Shown piece after piece: positions 9,799 to 19,389 of a stretch of DNA of 63,629 bases. The stretch lies in NCBI GenBank assembly GCA_913046365.1, contig CAJWRM010000013.1, positions 1-63,629 on the forward strand, in the 5' to 3' direction. A model generated the notes under the pieces. It saw nothing but the letters and a program-made list of their open reading frames with translations, was not told the DNA's origin and ran no database searches. Within the stretch, counting starts at the first letter, position 1. Each line of letters begins with the position of its first letter. The position numbers and the translations under genes were made by a program. The DNA is from an uncultured Flavobacteriales bacterium. GTDB taxonomy: Bacteria > Bacteroidota > Bacteroidia > Flavobacteriales_D > Crocinitomicaceae.

Positions 9799-12740
9799 AG
9801 CCCGGCTTTTTTAAAAGACTGATACATCGAATCAATATTAAATATATCCGTTCCAATGTTAATTTTTCCCAAATGCTTTATTTCAGAATCCTGCTCAATG
9901 AGGTATGGATTTTGAATGTTTTTGAGGGTAGATGATTCTACATCGATCTGAGCTGGTCCAAACTCGGCTTTCTTGCGGTAAGCAGCAAATGCAAAATCGC
10001 AATTTTCGAGATGTGTATGCTGAACCTGTACAACTGATTTATCTTTAGAAGCGATACCTATTGAAGCTTTATTTATGCTACAATTCCGAACATTTAAAAT
10101 AGAGTTTTCGCCTCCTGAGATACCTTTGTCTCCGGAATCAAATATTTCGCAGGCTTCAATATCAATTTCACTTCCTGAAAAATCAATACAGTCATTTCCC
10201 GTTGCTCGAAATATGGAGTTTTTCAACTTTCCCTTGCAATAATCCGCATCGAAACCATCTGAGTACGTTTTGTCGACTAAAATTCCATTGATTTCAAAAT
10301 TACAACGGATTAGATTTAAGGCATCTTCACTTCTTGCATTGATAAAAGAACAATTGCTGAGGCTTACTTGACCTTCATAAATGGTCACCCCCCCGGTTAA
10401 TGCCCATGTATTAGTATTCGCATCTGTTAAGTTGTTGCATATCACATGACTCATTACAACAGAATCTCTATTTGGAAACATGACAACCCCACCGCCTTTC
10501 ACTCCAATTCCATCAATTTTAATTGGATTATCTGCTATACCGAGCATTTCAACTGGGCCGTAGCAAACAAATCGAGCACCATTGCTAAGCCTCAGCTTTA
10601 CTCCGTCCTCAATAACTAACTTTTTATTAGTTGGAATGTATACTGTTTTGTTAAAATTATAAATACCATTGGCCTTAAACCTCACCTCGTCATATTCATT
10701 GTAAAATGCTTTAGAAATCTCACTATTTTCAAAATTCATAATTGATTTGTGTACAACAGGCGGGAAAGGACTTACCTTAACGGAATGCAATGAATCTCCT
10801 GTGAATCTCGTTTTGAAATAAACTCTTCTTGGTTTAAAAGAAAAACCTTTCGTCTTTTTATCGGCATCAGCTGCGAAGGCTGCCAATTCAATTACTTGGT
10901 CAAAAGGAAAAATCAGATTCTTGTTTAATTTCGTTGAGTAACCAATAATTTCAATCGGTGAAAGCAAGTAATTTTCAAATTGAAATTTCCCAGATATAGA
11001 ATCTGCTTCTATTGTATAAACCTTCAATGCAACCTCATCAAAAACAACATTCTGGACCGTGTTAATGTAACGTTCTTTTTTAGAAATGTTTCTATTGACT
11101 ATTGGTTGGTTTTCGTATTTCTTTACTTTTTCTCTTACGTTGTACTGATTAAGGAGAAAATAATCCTTATTCAAATAATATAAAGGATATTCATGACTTA
11201 AAAGTTTTTCATAATAGCGAATTTCCTTTTCAAGAGTCTGAAATGATTCTTCCATATAATCTTTGGATGAGAATATCTTCAAATACTTTATGTACAATTG
11301 GTTAAACTCTTGATTTAAAAAAAGTGCATCAAAGCTTGAAAAATCATCTTCCTCACGCCATAACGGAGCTATACCAAGTAGCTCATAATGGATGGATGGC
11401 TGACCAGAAAAACAATCGTAAGCCACTGGTTCAAGAAGTCCATTTACAGGATTTAGGTAGTTTCGCTGATTGTGCCAGATTAAGCCATGCGTTGCATTCA
11501 TAACATCACAAAGCGCAATAAAGCGTGCCATTTTATCGAGATCTAAATACTCTTGAAATGTCGTATCGAGATTCCTAAACCTTGACATGTGGCTCTGCGC
11601 TAAAAGAAACTGACTGAGAAGGACAGGGTTTTTTCTCGTTCTTTTTTTACTAAATGGCAAAATTTCAGCTGATTCCAAATAGGGGAATTTCTTAAAACCA
11701 CGCTGATATTTTTGTTGGTCATAATATCCTTGCCAGACACCGTTTTCGTCAAACTTAACAATTGGGCCCTCTCTACGTTTTCGATATTCCAAAAGACGCT
11801 TATCAAAGTGTTCCTCGAGTGCATAAACCCCCCTATTCACGCCATTTATGTACACCACCTTAAACTGGTACCGCGTAGTAAGAATGTCTTCCTTCTCAAA
11901 AAGTTTGTGACCAAACCACTCCATCATAAATGAACGCGTATGCGGATCTTGAATTGAGAATTTTTTCATCCCATGGTAAGCATTTCTGCCCTTAAATTTG
12001 ATTCGAAAAGACCATTTTTCACCTTCTAAGTGGTCCACCCAGTCTCCTTTTAAACGCAATGAAACAGGCATTTGCTGGCCATCAACAGTAACAGCAGCTC
12101 TAAAATAGGTTTTTAAATCAGAGGTAATTACCTCTCGGCTGAGTGCGCGGTCCCTAAATTCGATGATGCTGTCCAAAGCGTTTTGAGGAATTTCGATTCT
12201 GAGGATATCCTTTTCTGCAATTCCTTTAGGCTTTGTATTTTGTCTAAAACAATCGATTGAAAGATCATCCAGGTAGGCAACTTCTTTTAAAGGGTTCCAA
12301 AGATAAACAGTAACATACTCATAATCTTTTTTTGCTACAAAGCTACATTTGACAAGCTCCCATTCTACTTTTTCCTCAAGCGAAATTTCATTACTCTCAT
12401 ACTGTACTTCGTCTTTTGAGGCAATAACAAGTTTCGCACTAGCACTACCTTTTCTTCTGTATACAGAGGCATATACAACATCACCCTGCTTAATAGAATC
12501 GATACGTAAAGAGGGGCCATACTGTTGAGCTTTATTCAATTTAAATCCATAACTACCTGTTCGACTATAATCGTCCGTTCTACATTTCGCATTGAAAAAG
12601 TAATGCGCTCCCTCTTGAAATTTATTTCCGGAAATATTTTCAGCACTGCAAATAACATACAAATGTTTATTTAGCTCAGTATCTGTTGAACACGAACAAA
12701 GTATTACCATTAAGAAATAAACAGTTCTTGTTAATTTCAT
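9795..12740 (-). CDS. CotH-kinase-like lipoprotein with a C-terminal beta-helix
   Basis: 981 residues. A lipoprotein signal is visible (lipid-accepting Cys about residue 17, context LCSC), so the protein is probably membrane-anchored outside the cytoplasm. Residues about 35-165 look like a jelly-roll module. A CotH-type region at about 180-520 contains LKGDWVDHLEG, KWSFRIKFKG, NGVNRGVYALEEHFDK, the putative catalytic stretch HNQRNYLNP and a following YDCFSG. CotH proteins are atypical secreted kinases first known from Bacillus spore coats. The C-terminal part (about 660-960) has short Asn/Ile-rich repeats of a right-handed parallel beta-helix (GNDCIDFSGSEI, SGDKGISGG). The substrate is unknown, but fusion to a carbohydrate-binding-type fold suggests a surface polymer. 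It stands alone on the minus strand. Confidence 0.8.
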   Translation of the reverse strand: MKLTRTVYFLMVILCSCSTDTELNKHLYVICSAENISGNKFQEGAHYFFNAKCRTDDYSRTGSYGFKLNKAQQYGPSLRIDSIKQGDVVYASVYRRKGSASAKLVIASKDEVQYESNEISLEEKVEWELVKCSFVAKKDYEYVTVYLWNPLKEVAYLDDLSIDCFRQNTKPKGIAEKDILRIEIPQNALDSIIEFRDRALSREVITSDLKTYFRAAVTVDGQQMPVSLRLKGDWVDHLEGEKWSFRIKFKGRNAYHGMKKFSIQDPHTRSFMMEWFGHKLFEKEDILTTRYQFKVVYINGVNRGVYALEEHFDKRLLEYRKRREGPIVKFDENGVWQGYYDQQKYQRGFKKFPYLESAEILPFSKKRTRKNPVLLSQFLLAQSHMSRFRNLDTTFQEYLDLDKMARFIALCDVMNATHGLIWHNQRNYLNPVNGLLEPVAYDCFSGQPSIHYELLGIAPLWREEDDFSSFDALFLNQEFNQLYIKYLKIFSSKDYMEESFQTLEKEIRYYEKLLSHEYPLYYLNKDYFLLNQYNVREKVKKYENQPIVNRNISKKERYINTVQNVVFDEVALKVYTIEADSISGKFQFENYLLSPIEIIGYSTKLNKNLIFPFDQVIELAAFAADADKKTKGFSFKPRRVYFKTRFTGDSLHSVKVSPFPPVVHKSIMNFENSEISKAFYNEYDEVRFKANGIYNFNKTVYIPTNKKLVIEDGVKLRLSNGARFVCYGPVEMLGIADNPIKIDGIGVKGGGVVMFPNRDSVVMSHVICNNLTDANTNTWALTGGVTIYEGQVSLSNCSFINARSEDALNLIRCNFEINGILVDKTYSDGFDADYCKGKLKNSIFRATGNDCIDFSGSEIDIEACEIFDSGDKGISGGENSILNVRNCSINKASIGIASKDKSVVQVQHTHLENCDFAFAAYRKKAEFGPAQIDVESSTLKNIQNPYLIEQDSEIKHLGKINIGTDIFNIDSMYQSFKKAGL

Positions 12741-12801
12741 ATTAAGGAATTGTTAAGGCGTAAATGTATAAAATTAAACCTTGAGAGAAGAAGGAATTTA
12801 A

Positions 12802-12828
12802 TTGGCCTGAACCAATAATTTAGCTTTG
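12802..12828 (+). promoter_or_regulatory. Candidate promoter for the K+ channel gene
   Basis: TAGCTTTG (12821-12828) fits TAnnTTTG exactly, with TTG at 12802-12804. The spacer of 16 is slightly short of the usual 17-23. The element lies 42 bases before the ATG. Confidence 0.4.
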
Positions 12829-12870
12829 AAAAAGGGTCAATTTTGTATAAATTCAATATTTTAGCGCACC

Positions 12871-13608
12871 ATGAAAGATAAAATTGACAAAATCGTTGAA
12901 ACACGAGAATCAAAAGCTGGTCTATATTTTGATTACGTAATACAAGTTTTAATTTTATTGTCTATTGCCTCATTCACAATTGAAACGCTACCCGATTTAG
13001 AAACCGAAATCATCAACTATTTGGAAACATTTGAGCTCATCTGCATCGTTATTTTTTCATTAGAATACCTTATTCGATTGTACATCGCCAAGAGTAAGTT
13101 AAAATTCATCTTTAGTTTTTATGGAATCATAGATATTTTGGCTATTCTTCCATTTTATTTGACTTTAGGTTTTGACCTACGTTCTGCAAGAGTTTTAAGG
13201 TTTCTTCGACTATTTCGTTTAATAAAGCTCATACGTTACAATAAAGCCATTCGTCGATTTCAAAACGCATTTATGATGATCAAACAGGAGCTCATTATGT
13301 TTAGTACGGTATCCTTAATTTTATTCTACTTGTCTGCCGTAGGTATCTACTATTTTGAAAACAGTGTTCAACCTGAATCATTCTCTTCAATTTTTTCAAG
13401 TCTATGGTGGTCGGTAGTGACATTAACGACCGTCGGCTATGGTGATATTGTTCCTATTACTGTTGGTGGAAGAATCTTTACATTTATTATTCTCATGATT
13501 GGACTAGGTATTATCGCTATACCATCAGGGATGATTTCATCTGCCCTCACAGAGGCACGTGCAATAGAGAAAGAGGAAAAGGAGAAAAGCCCAGGATCAA
13601 ATTTATGA
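12871..13608 (+). CDS. Voltage-gated potassium channel family protein
   Basis: 245 residues with six membrane segments. S4 carries regularly spaced arginines and a lysine (RVLRFLRLFRLIKLIR, about 107-122), the voltage-sensor pattern. The pore has the K+ filter TTVGYGD (about 186-192) between S5 and S6. The order matches prokaryotic Kv channels, which form tetramers in the inner membrane and pass K+ on depolarisation. The cytoplasmic tail is short and charged, with no RCK/TrkA domain. It is a single gene between divergent and convergent neighbours; its physiological role cannot be read from the context. Confidence 0.9.
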   Translation: MKDKIDKIVETRESKAGLYFDYVIQVLILLSIASFTIETLPDLETEIINYLETFELICIVIFSLEYLIRLYIAKSKLKFIFSFYGIIDILAILPFYLTLGFDLRSARVLRFLRLFRLIKLIRYNKAIRRFQNAFMMIKQELIMFSTVSLILFYLSAVGIYYFENSVQPESFSSIFSSLWWSVVTLTTVGYGDIVPITVGGRIFTFIILMIGLGIIAIPSGMISSALTEARAIEKEEKEKSPGSNL

Positions 13609-13639
13609 CCAGAACCCATTTAAAAGGGAATATGATTTT

Positions 13640-13765
13640 TTGAAATTAGCAGTATACAATCCGGATTTAAAAAAGCGGTCATACAAACCAAAATCGATAA
13701 AGGTCATTCAAATGGGACAAGGCAACAAAACTAGCCATTTTGCTGCGTGGAGTTATTTAAAATAA
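13640..13765 (+). CDS. Possible 41-residue basic small protein (TTG start)
   Basis: In the 187-base gap after the channel gene an open frame can start at TTG 13640 and stop at TAA 13763. It encodes a basic peptide beginning MKLAVYNPDLKKRSYK and ending HFAAWSYLK. An AGGGA precedes the TTG by about a dozen bases, and TTG starts appear elsewhere in this window. The frame is +1 relative to the channel gene. I do not recognise the peptide, and chance is a good alternative. Near the end, GCAACAAA and TTTGCTGC could form a weak hairpin. Confidence 0.15.
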   Translation: MKLAVYNPDLKKRSYKPKSIKVIQMGQGNKTSHFAAWSYLK

Positions 13766-13795
13766 ACGTCAAATATTATTGAAAGTAACAATACT

Positions 13796-14728
13796 TTAAT
13801 TTTCTAGTTTATACGAAATCCCTATCCCTATAACAGACTTAAATTGAGTTCGCGGACCAACATTCCCATTGATATCGCGAATTTGAATATCATCATCATA
13901 AATCAAATTCCACTGTGCAGTTGCTGAGAACAATGAATTTACCCGAAAAACAAAAACTAGCTCCGCATTCACATCGATATTTTGAGGATTGTTCAAGTAA
14001 TTGCTGAAAAGCTCAAGCTTTGACTTCATCTCTATATTTTTCATAAGCGCTGCATTCCATTTCAACTTTATAAAAGCACCAAATTCATGACGAACTCTTT
14101 CTCCCTTCTCTACTCCAAATGAACCGATCTGAGATAAAGAATCATCCATTACAAAAGTTGTTTTGGCTGCGAAAGGCGAACCGAAAACAGAGAAGTTAGC
14201 ATCCTTAACATAATCAGTACCCAAGGCAAGATTCATATAACCAGGTGCCATAAACTTCGAAATTGCAATGGAATCATTAGGATAATTAAAACCATCCGCA
14301 AATTGGGTTTTAAACCCTGCATTCAGACTTATCAAAAACTTTTTAGAAATACGAATACCCGCCATTGATGATAAATCAATTTTATCATCGGTTTTCTGAT
14401 ACATAAAAACTTCAGATTCGTCCAAATATTTTATCCCTCCAAAAGCCAATGACAGATCATTAGACCAACTCCACATTTCTTTATTAAAATTTGCACTTGC
14501 CCGAATTGAGGCATTTAGAGAAATATTGTTTCTACCTCCGGCATTCCAATTGACAAATGAGCTTTGTGTACCGTTCAAGGAGTGAAGTGACTTCAACTTC
14601 CAATTGCTTGATTTTAAAGTATCTAATTTGGTTGAGTCCACATCCAATGAATCTAAATGCTGTGCGTACATATAAAAAATGTTAAACAAAAAGAGGATGG
14701 CAAGAAATGATTTATTTTTGCGGTACAT
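13796..14728 (-). CDS. DUF3078 outer-membrane beta-barrel protein
   Basis: 310 residues with a signal peptide (about 1-22, ending in YAQ). It matches the DUF3078 pattern of Bacteroidota: FVNWNAGGRNN, WSWSNDLSLAFGG and FSNYLNNPQNIDV, followed by alternating beta strands to the C-terminus. The family is predicted to form outer-membrane barrels; no biochemical role is known to me. It is divergent from the DUF3089 gene, only 30 bases apart. Confidence 0.8.
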   Translation of the reverse strand: MYRKNKSFLAILFLFNIFYMYAQHLDSLDVDSTKLDTLKSSNWKLKSLHSLNGTQSSFVNWNAGGRNNISLNASIRASANFNKEMWSWSNDLSLAFGGIKYLDESEVFMYQKTDDKIDLSSMAGIRISKKFLISLNAGFKTQFADGFNYPNDSIAISKFMAPGYMNLALGTDYVKDANFSVFGSPFAAKTTFVMDDSLSQIGSFGVEKGERVRHEFGAFIKLKWNAALMKNIEMKSKLELFSNYLNNPQNIDVNAELVFVFRVNSLFSATAQWNLIYDDDIQIRDINGNVGPRTQFKSVIGIGISYKLEN

Positions 14729-14732
14729 AATT

Positions 14733-14740
14733 TAAATTTG
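14733..14740 (+). promoter_or_regulatory. Candidate -7 element for the DUF3089 gene
   Basis: TAAATTTG matches TAnnTTTG and lies 18 bases before the proposed GTG start. No clear -33 TTG is seen. Confidence 0.3.
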
Positions 14741-14743
14741 ATA

Positions 14744-14751
14744 CAAAAATA
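14744..14751 (-). promoter_or_regulatory. Candidate -7 element for the DUF3078 gene
   Basis: On the minus strand TATTTTTG matches TAnnTTTG and lies 15 bases before the ATG at 14728. It almost abuts the opposing element at 14733-14740. Confidence 0.3.
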
Positions 14752-14758
14752 GTTTCTT

Positions 14759-15745
14759 GTGTTACGTATTCTTCTGATTTCATTGATATTTATTCAACAA
14801 TTTACGTTGAATGGACAAATAAAGGCCGATTATTCCAACCCTGAACATTGGTTGATATTACCCGAAGACAATCAGAAGATACTAGATCCATATATTAAAG
14901 ATTCCGCTCTAATTTCTTATGCAGATGTATTTTACATTTATCCAACCGTTTTCACTGACAAAAAAAACGAAAATTGGAATGTTTCTATTGACGATGATGA
15001 GCAGCAAAAGAAAGCCCTGCTCGTAACACGCCTTCAAAGTTCTGCTTGGGCTGAGTCAGGGAGAACTTATGCACCCAATTACACGCAAGCCCATATTCGG
15101 AGCTACACAGAGTTAGAGAGTGGGGGTAGAAAAGCATTATTGAGGGCATACAATGATGTTAAACAAGCTTTTATTTATTATCTCGAATATCACAATAATG
15201 GACGCCCCATAATTATAGCAGGGCATAGCCAAGGTTCTACACATGGTATGCTTTTGCTGAAAGAATTTTTTGATGGAAAAAAACTGCAAGAACAGCTGAT
15301 TTGTGCTTATCTGCCAGGTATAGGAATTCAAGAAAATGAATTTGAAACAATACCATTTTTAAAAAGTGACATTCAAACTGGGGGATTCGTAAGCTGGAAT
15401 ACCTTTAAGCGACGGTATAAAACGAAAAAATTCAAAAATTGGTATGAAGGAACAGTAACAATAAACCCCGTTACTTGGGACCAACAAAAATATGCGAGCC
15501 GCGAGTTACATCAAGGATTTCTTTTTTGGGACGACAAAATGTATATAAAATCCTTTCATACACATTTAGAAAATGGCGCTGTTTGGATTAGTCTTCCAAA
15601 AGTTCCTTTTCGGTCTATGGCATGGACACTTGATGACTATCATATTGGTGATGTAAATCTATTTTGGAAAGACATACAAATCAATGCAAAAAACCGTGTT
15701 CGTGCTTATCAGCAAAAAGAAATTGCAAAATCTCAAAAACCATAA
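14759..15745 (+). CDS. DUF3089 alpha/beta-hydrolase-like secreted protein
   Basis: 328 residues starting at GTG 14759, which gives a signal peptide (about 1-20, ending in NGQ). It contains the DUF3089 signatures ADVFYIYPTVF (about 55-65) and the nucleophile elbow GHSQGS (about 155-160, Ser157), plus a later FHTHLENGAVWI. The family is predicted to hydrolyse esters or lipids; the substrate is unknown. The export signal places it in the periplasm or outside. Gene and gcvP point the same way but are separated by a strong promoter match. Confidence 0.8.
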   Translation: MLRILLISLIFIQQFTLNGQIKADYSNPEHWLILPEDNQKILDPYIKDSALISYADVFYIYPTVFTDKKNENWNVSIDDDEQQKKALLVTRLQSSAWAESGRTYAPNYTQAHIRSYTELESGGRKALLRAYNDVKQAFIYYLEYHNNGRPIIIAGHSQGSTHGMLLLKEFFDGKKLQEQLICAYLPGIGIQENEFETIPFLKSDIQTGGFVSWNTFKRRYKTKKFKNWYEGTVTINPVTWDQQKYASRELHQGFLFWDDKMYIKSFHTHLENGAVWISLPKVPFRSMAWTLDDYHIGDVNLFWKDIQINAKNRVRAYQQKEIAKSQKP

Positions 15746-15762
15746 ACTCTTTTCGAATAGAA

Positions 15763-15792
15763 TTGTTGTTTTATTGAGTTAGAGTATATTTG
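15763..15792 (+). promoter_or_regulatory. Promoter of gcvP
   Basis: TTG (15763-15765), 19 bases, then TATATTTG (15785-15792): an exact fit to the Bacteroidota consensus TTG-N19-TAnnTTTG. The ATG at 15819 is 27 bases downstream. This is the best promoter match in the window. Confidence 0.65.
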
Positions 15793-15818
15793 CAAAACGA
15801 TAATTAACATCCCTTTTC

Positions 15819-18671
15819 ATGAGTCCATTTTCGAGCCGACATATAGGCCCTTCCCCTTCTGAAAAACAACAAATGATGGAGGCTATTGAGGTGTCTTCAA
15901 TTGAAGAACTTATTAGTCAAACAGTTCCATCACAAATACGCATGTCTACTGATTTGAAAATCGAAGATGCCATGAGCGAAAATGATTTTTTGATTCATAT
16001 GTCTGCGTTGGCATCAAAAAATAAGGTGTTCAAATCATTTATTGGTATTGGATATCATGAGACCATTACTCCGTCCGTAATCTTAAGAAATGTTCTTGAA
16101 AATCCAGGATGGTATACTGCTTACACGCCTTACCAAGCAGAAATTTCTCAAGGAAGACTAGAAGCCTTAATGAATTTTCAAACAATGGTTTTGGACCTAA
16201 CAGGAATGGAGATTGCGAATGCCTCTCTTCTCGATGAGGCGACGGCTGCTGCTGAGGCTATGCTCATGTTTTACAACGGCCGTTCTCGGGCAGATGTGAA
16301 AGCAGGAAAAACTAAATTCTTAATCGATAAATATGCGCTCCCCCAAACTTTAGATGTCGTTAAAGGCCGATCCAAAAATTTAGGTATTGAGTTGATTATT
16401 GATGATATTGACAACTGTGTTATTGACGATTCGTATTTTGGAGCAATCCTCCAATACCCTGATGTTCATGGACACATTTGTGACCTTGAAAAAAGGATTG
16501 AAAAATTAAAAAGTCATTCCTTGCAAGTAGCTGTAGCGGCTGATATTCTGAGCCTAGCTTTACTGAAAGCACCAGGTCATTTTGGAGCAGATGTTGTTTT
16601 GGGTTCATCCCAACGCTTTGGTGTGCCAATGGGATACGGTGGTCCACATGCCGCGTATTTTGCCGCTAAAGAATCATTCAAGCGAAATATGCCTGGAAGA
16701 ATCATAGGTATATCCAAGGATTCAGACAACAATACAGCACTCAGGATGGCACTCCAAACAAGGGAGCAGCACATAAAAAGAGGAAAAGCGACATCAAATA
16801 TATGCACTGCACAAGCCTTACTGGCTGTAATGGCAAGCATGTATGTTGTTTATCACGGACCTACAGGAATTAAAAATATTGCGGGTCACGTCAATGGTCT
16901 AGCAAATGTGCTCGCATCGGGATTAAAAAATTTAGGCTTCAAACTAGGCTCTGAATCGTTTTTTGATACCGTATGGGTAAGGGAAGTGAATTGTGAGAAA
17001 CTCAAATCATTGGCTGAATCTCACGAGCTGAATTTTTACTACACAAATGAAAGTGATGTAACAATTAGCTTTGCTGAACCGCACACAGAGGAGGATGTGG
17101 CTTTGATCTTAAGTTTATTCAAAGAATTGAATGATTCAGATGCTAAAAATCAAGGTGATAAGATTTCTCTTCCCGCGAATTTTAAACGGACAGATGACGT
17201 GCTTACGCAACCCATATTTAACAGCTACCATTCTGAGTCCAAAATGATGCGTTATTTGAAAAAACTTGAGAATAAGGATTTATCATTGGTGCATAGTATG
17301 ATTCCTCTGGGTTCATGTACTATGAAATTAAATGCAGCTAGTGAGCTTATTCCGATTACCAACCCTTCTTTCAGTAACCTACATCCATTTGCACCTTTAA
17401 ATCAAGTACTGGGGTACCACACGATGTTTGAAGAGCTCAGCGATGCGCTTTGCGAATGCACAGGTTTTGCAGGTATGTCACTACAGCCTAATTCGGGCGC
17501 ACAGGGAGAGTACACGGGATTAATGGTGATTAGAGCTTATCACGAATCAAGAGGAGATTTACAAAGAAAAATAATGATTATCCCTTCATCAGCGCATGGG
17601 ACAAATCCTGCTTCTGCAGTTATGGCTGGTTTTCAGGTTGTGGTTACAAGTTGTGATGAAAACGGAAATATTAATATTGAGGAGCTGAAAAAGGTAGCTG
17701 AAGAAAACAAAGATACGCTAGGAGGATTGATGGTAACTTATCCATCGACCCACGGTGTTTTTGAGGAGGCAATAAAAGAAATTACAGGTATCATTCATGA
17801 CAATGGAGGACAAGTATACATGGATGGAGCAAATATGAATGCTCAAGTAGGGGTAACTAATCCTGGAAATATTGGCGCAGACGTATGTCATTTAAACCTG
17901 CATAAAACCTTTGCCATTCCTCATGGCGGTGGTGGTCCAGGTATGGGACCTATCGGTGTTGCTGCACATCTAAAACCTTTCCTTCCCGGTAGTACTTTAG
18001 TTAAATCCGGCGGAGAGCATGCCATACATGCAGTTTCGGCAACACCTTATGGAAGCGCGTTAATTCTATTGATTTCTTACGGTTACATCAAAATGCTAGG
18101 CGCAAAAGGTTTGACTGAATCTACAGAAATTGCAATATTAAATGCCAATTACATCGCAAAAAAGCTAGAGGACCACTACCCTATTCTATATAAGGGTAAA
18201 AACGGTACTGTTGCACACGAAATGATTCTGGACTGCCGTGCCTTCAAAAAAAGTGCAGAAGTTGAAGTGGCAGATATAGCCAAAAGACTTATAGATTATG
18301 GATTCCATGCGCCTACTGTATCCTTTCCTGTAGCAGGCACATTGATGATTGAGCCTACTGAATCAGAAGACTTAGAGGAGCTAAATCGTTTCATTGATGC
18401 AATGATTAAAATCAGAGAAGAGATTAGAGACATTGAAAATGGACACTCCGATAAAGAAGATAACTTGTTGAAAAACGCACCGCATACCGCAAATTGTATC
18501 ATCAACAAAAATTGGAACCACCCATATTCTCCTCAGGAAGCAGCATACCCCTTATCTTATTTAATAGAAAACAAATACTGGGTGCCAGTGCGAAGAGTAG
18601 ACAATGCATTTGGAGACCGTAATCTCATTTGTGCTTGTCCGAGCGTTGAAAGTTATGTACATTTAGACTAA
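15819..18671 (+). CDS. gcvP: Glycine dehydrogenase (decarboxylating), glycine cleavage P protein
   Basis: 950 residues, the full-length single-chain form with N-terminal and C-terminal aminotransferase-like halves. The start SSRHIGPS is typical. The PLP lysine is in HLNLHKTFAIPHGGGGPG (Lys696 by codon count). P protein decarboxylates glycine and passes the aminomethyl group to lipoyl-H protein, feeding 5,10-methylene-THF. The other cleavage genes (gcvT, gcvH) are not in the window. The stop codon directly abuts the bshB1 ATG, so the two are likely co-transcribed. Confidence 0.97.
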   Translation: MSPFSSRHIGPSPSEKQQMMEAIEVSSIEELISQTVPSQIRMSTDLKIEDAMSENDFLIHMSALASKNKVFKSFIGIGYHETITPSVILRNVLENPGWYTAYTPYQAEISQGRLEALMNFQTMVLDLTGMEIANASLLDEATAAAEAMLMFYNGRSRADVKAGKTKFLIDKYALPQTLDVVKGRSKNLGIELIIDDIDNCVIDDSYFGAILQYPDVHGHICDLEKRIEKLKSHSLQVAVAADILSLALLKAPGHFGADVVLGSSQRFGVPMGYGGPHAAYFAAKESFKRNMPGRIIGISKDSDNNTALRMALQTREQHIKRGKATSNICTAQALLAVMASMYVVYHGPTGIKNIAGHVNGLANVLASGLKNLGFKLGSESFFDTVWVREVNCEKLKSLAESHELNFYYTNESDVTISFAEPHTEEDVALILSLFKELNDSDAKNQGDKISLPANFKRTDDVLTQPIFNSYHSESKMMRYLKKLENKDLSLVHSMIPLGSCTMKLNAASELIPITNPSFSNLHPFAPLNQVLGYHTMFEELSDALCECTGFAGMSLQPNSGAQGEYTGLMVIRAYHESRGDLQRKIMIIPSSAHGTNPASAVMAGFQVVVTSCDENGNINIEELKKVAEENKDTLGGLMVTYPSTHGVFEEAIKEITGIIHDNGGQVYMDGANMNAQVGVTNPGNIGADVCHLNLHKTFAIPHGGGGPGMGPIGVAAHLKPFLPGSTLVKSGGEHAIHAVSATPYGSALILLISYGYIKMLGAKGLTESTEIAILNANYIAKKLEDHYPILYKGKNGTVAHEMILDCRAFKKSAEVEVADIAKRLIDYGFHAPTVSFPVAGTLMIEPTESEDLEELNRFIDAMIKIREEIRDIENGHSDKEDNLLKNAPHTANCIINKNWNHPYSPQEAAYPLSYLIENKYWVPVRRVDNAFGDRNLICACPSVESYVHLD

Positions 18672-19388
18672 ATGAAATTAGATATTCTTGCTTTTGGTGC
18701 TCATCCCGATGATGTTGAAATATCAACTGGAGCGACATTACTCAAATATGCCAAAGAAGGAAAGTCAATTGGAATCATAGACCTTACAGAGGGAGAGCTA
18801 GGAACACGTGGCTCGACTGAAAAGCGATACAAAGAAGCGAATAAAGCAGCTGAATTTGTGGGCCTAAAGATTCGAGAAAATCTAAAAATGGGGGATGGAT
18901 TTATCGCACACTCTCAAGAAAATAAGCTAAAAATTATTGAATGTATCAGGAAATATCAACCTGAACTGATTCTTGCTAATTCTATACATGATCGCCATCC
19001 AGACCATGCAAAGGGAGCAAAACTAGTCGCTGAAGCAAGCTACCTTTCTGGCTTGCGTAAAATTGAAACAAAAATGGATGGAATTCTTCAAGAAGCTTTT
19101 CGCCCTAAAATGTTGTTGCATTATGTTCAGGACTATTACTTGACGCCTGATGTAATCTTAGATGTCAGCGAAACAGGAAAAGAAAAGATTGAGCTCATTA
19201 AATGTTATGATAGCCAATTTTTCGATCCGAGCTCCAAAGAGCCTAAAACCCCTATTTCAGGAGAAGAATTTTTCGATTATTTAGAAGGTAGAATGTTAAG
19301 CTTGGGAAGAGAACTTGGCGTTAAATATGGGGAAGCGTATACAATTGACAGAACACTAGGAGTAAAAGACCTTTTTTCCTTAAAATAA
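18672..19388 (+). CDS. bshB1: Bacillithiol biosynthesis deacetylase BshB1
   Basis: 238 residues of the PIG-L/LmbE deacetylase family. Zn ligands are visible in GAHPDDVE (His11, Asp14) and HPDH (about 109-112). The BshB1 subgroup is indicated by TEGELGTRGS and GDGFI. It removes the acetyl group from GlcNAc-malate to give GlcN-malate in bacillithiol synthesis in the cytoplasm. Bacillithiol genes are known from Bacteroidota. The ATG begins right after the gcvP stop; the end lies one base from the convergent transporter stop. Confidence 0.9.
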   Translation: MKLDILAFGAHPDDVEISTGATLLKYAKEGKSIGIIDLTEGELGTRGSTEKRYKEANKAAEFVGLKIRENLKMGDGFIAHSQENKLKIIECIRKYQPELILANSIHDRHPDHAKGAKLVAEASYLSGLRKIETKMDGILQEAFRPKMLLHYVQDYYLTPDVILDVSETGKEKIELIKCYDSQFFDPSSKEPKTPISGEEFFDYLEGRMLSLGRELGVKYGEAYTIDRTLGVKDLFSLK

Positions 19389-19389
19389 A

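Noticed and set aside
15746..15818. Glycine riboswitch before gcvP
   Set aside because: The gap is only 73 bases and a consensus promoter occupies its 3' part, leaving no room for an aptamer.
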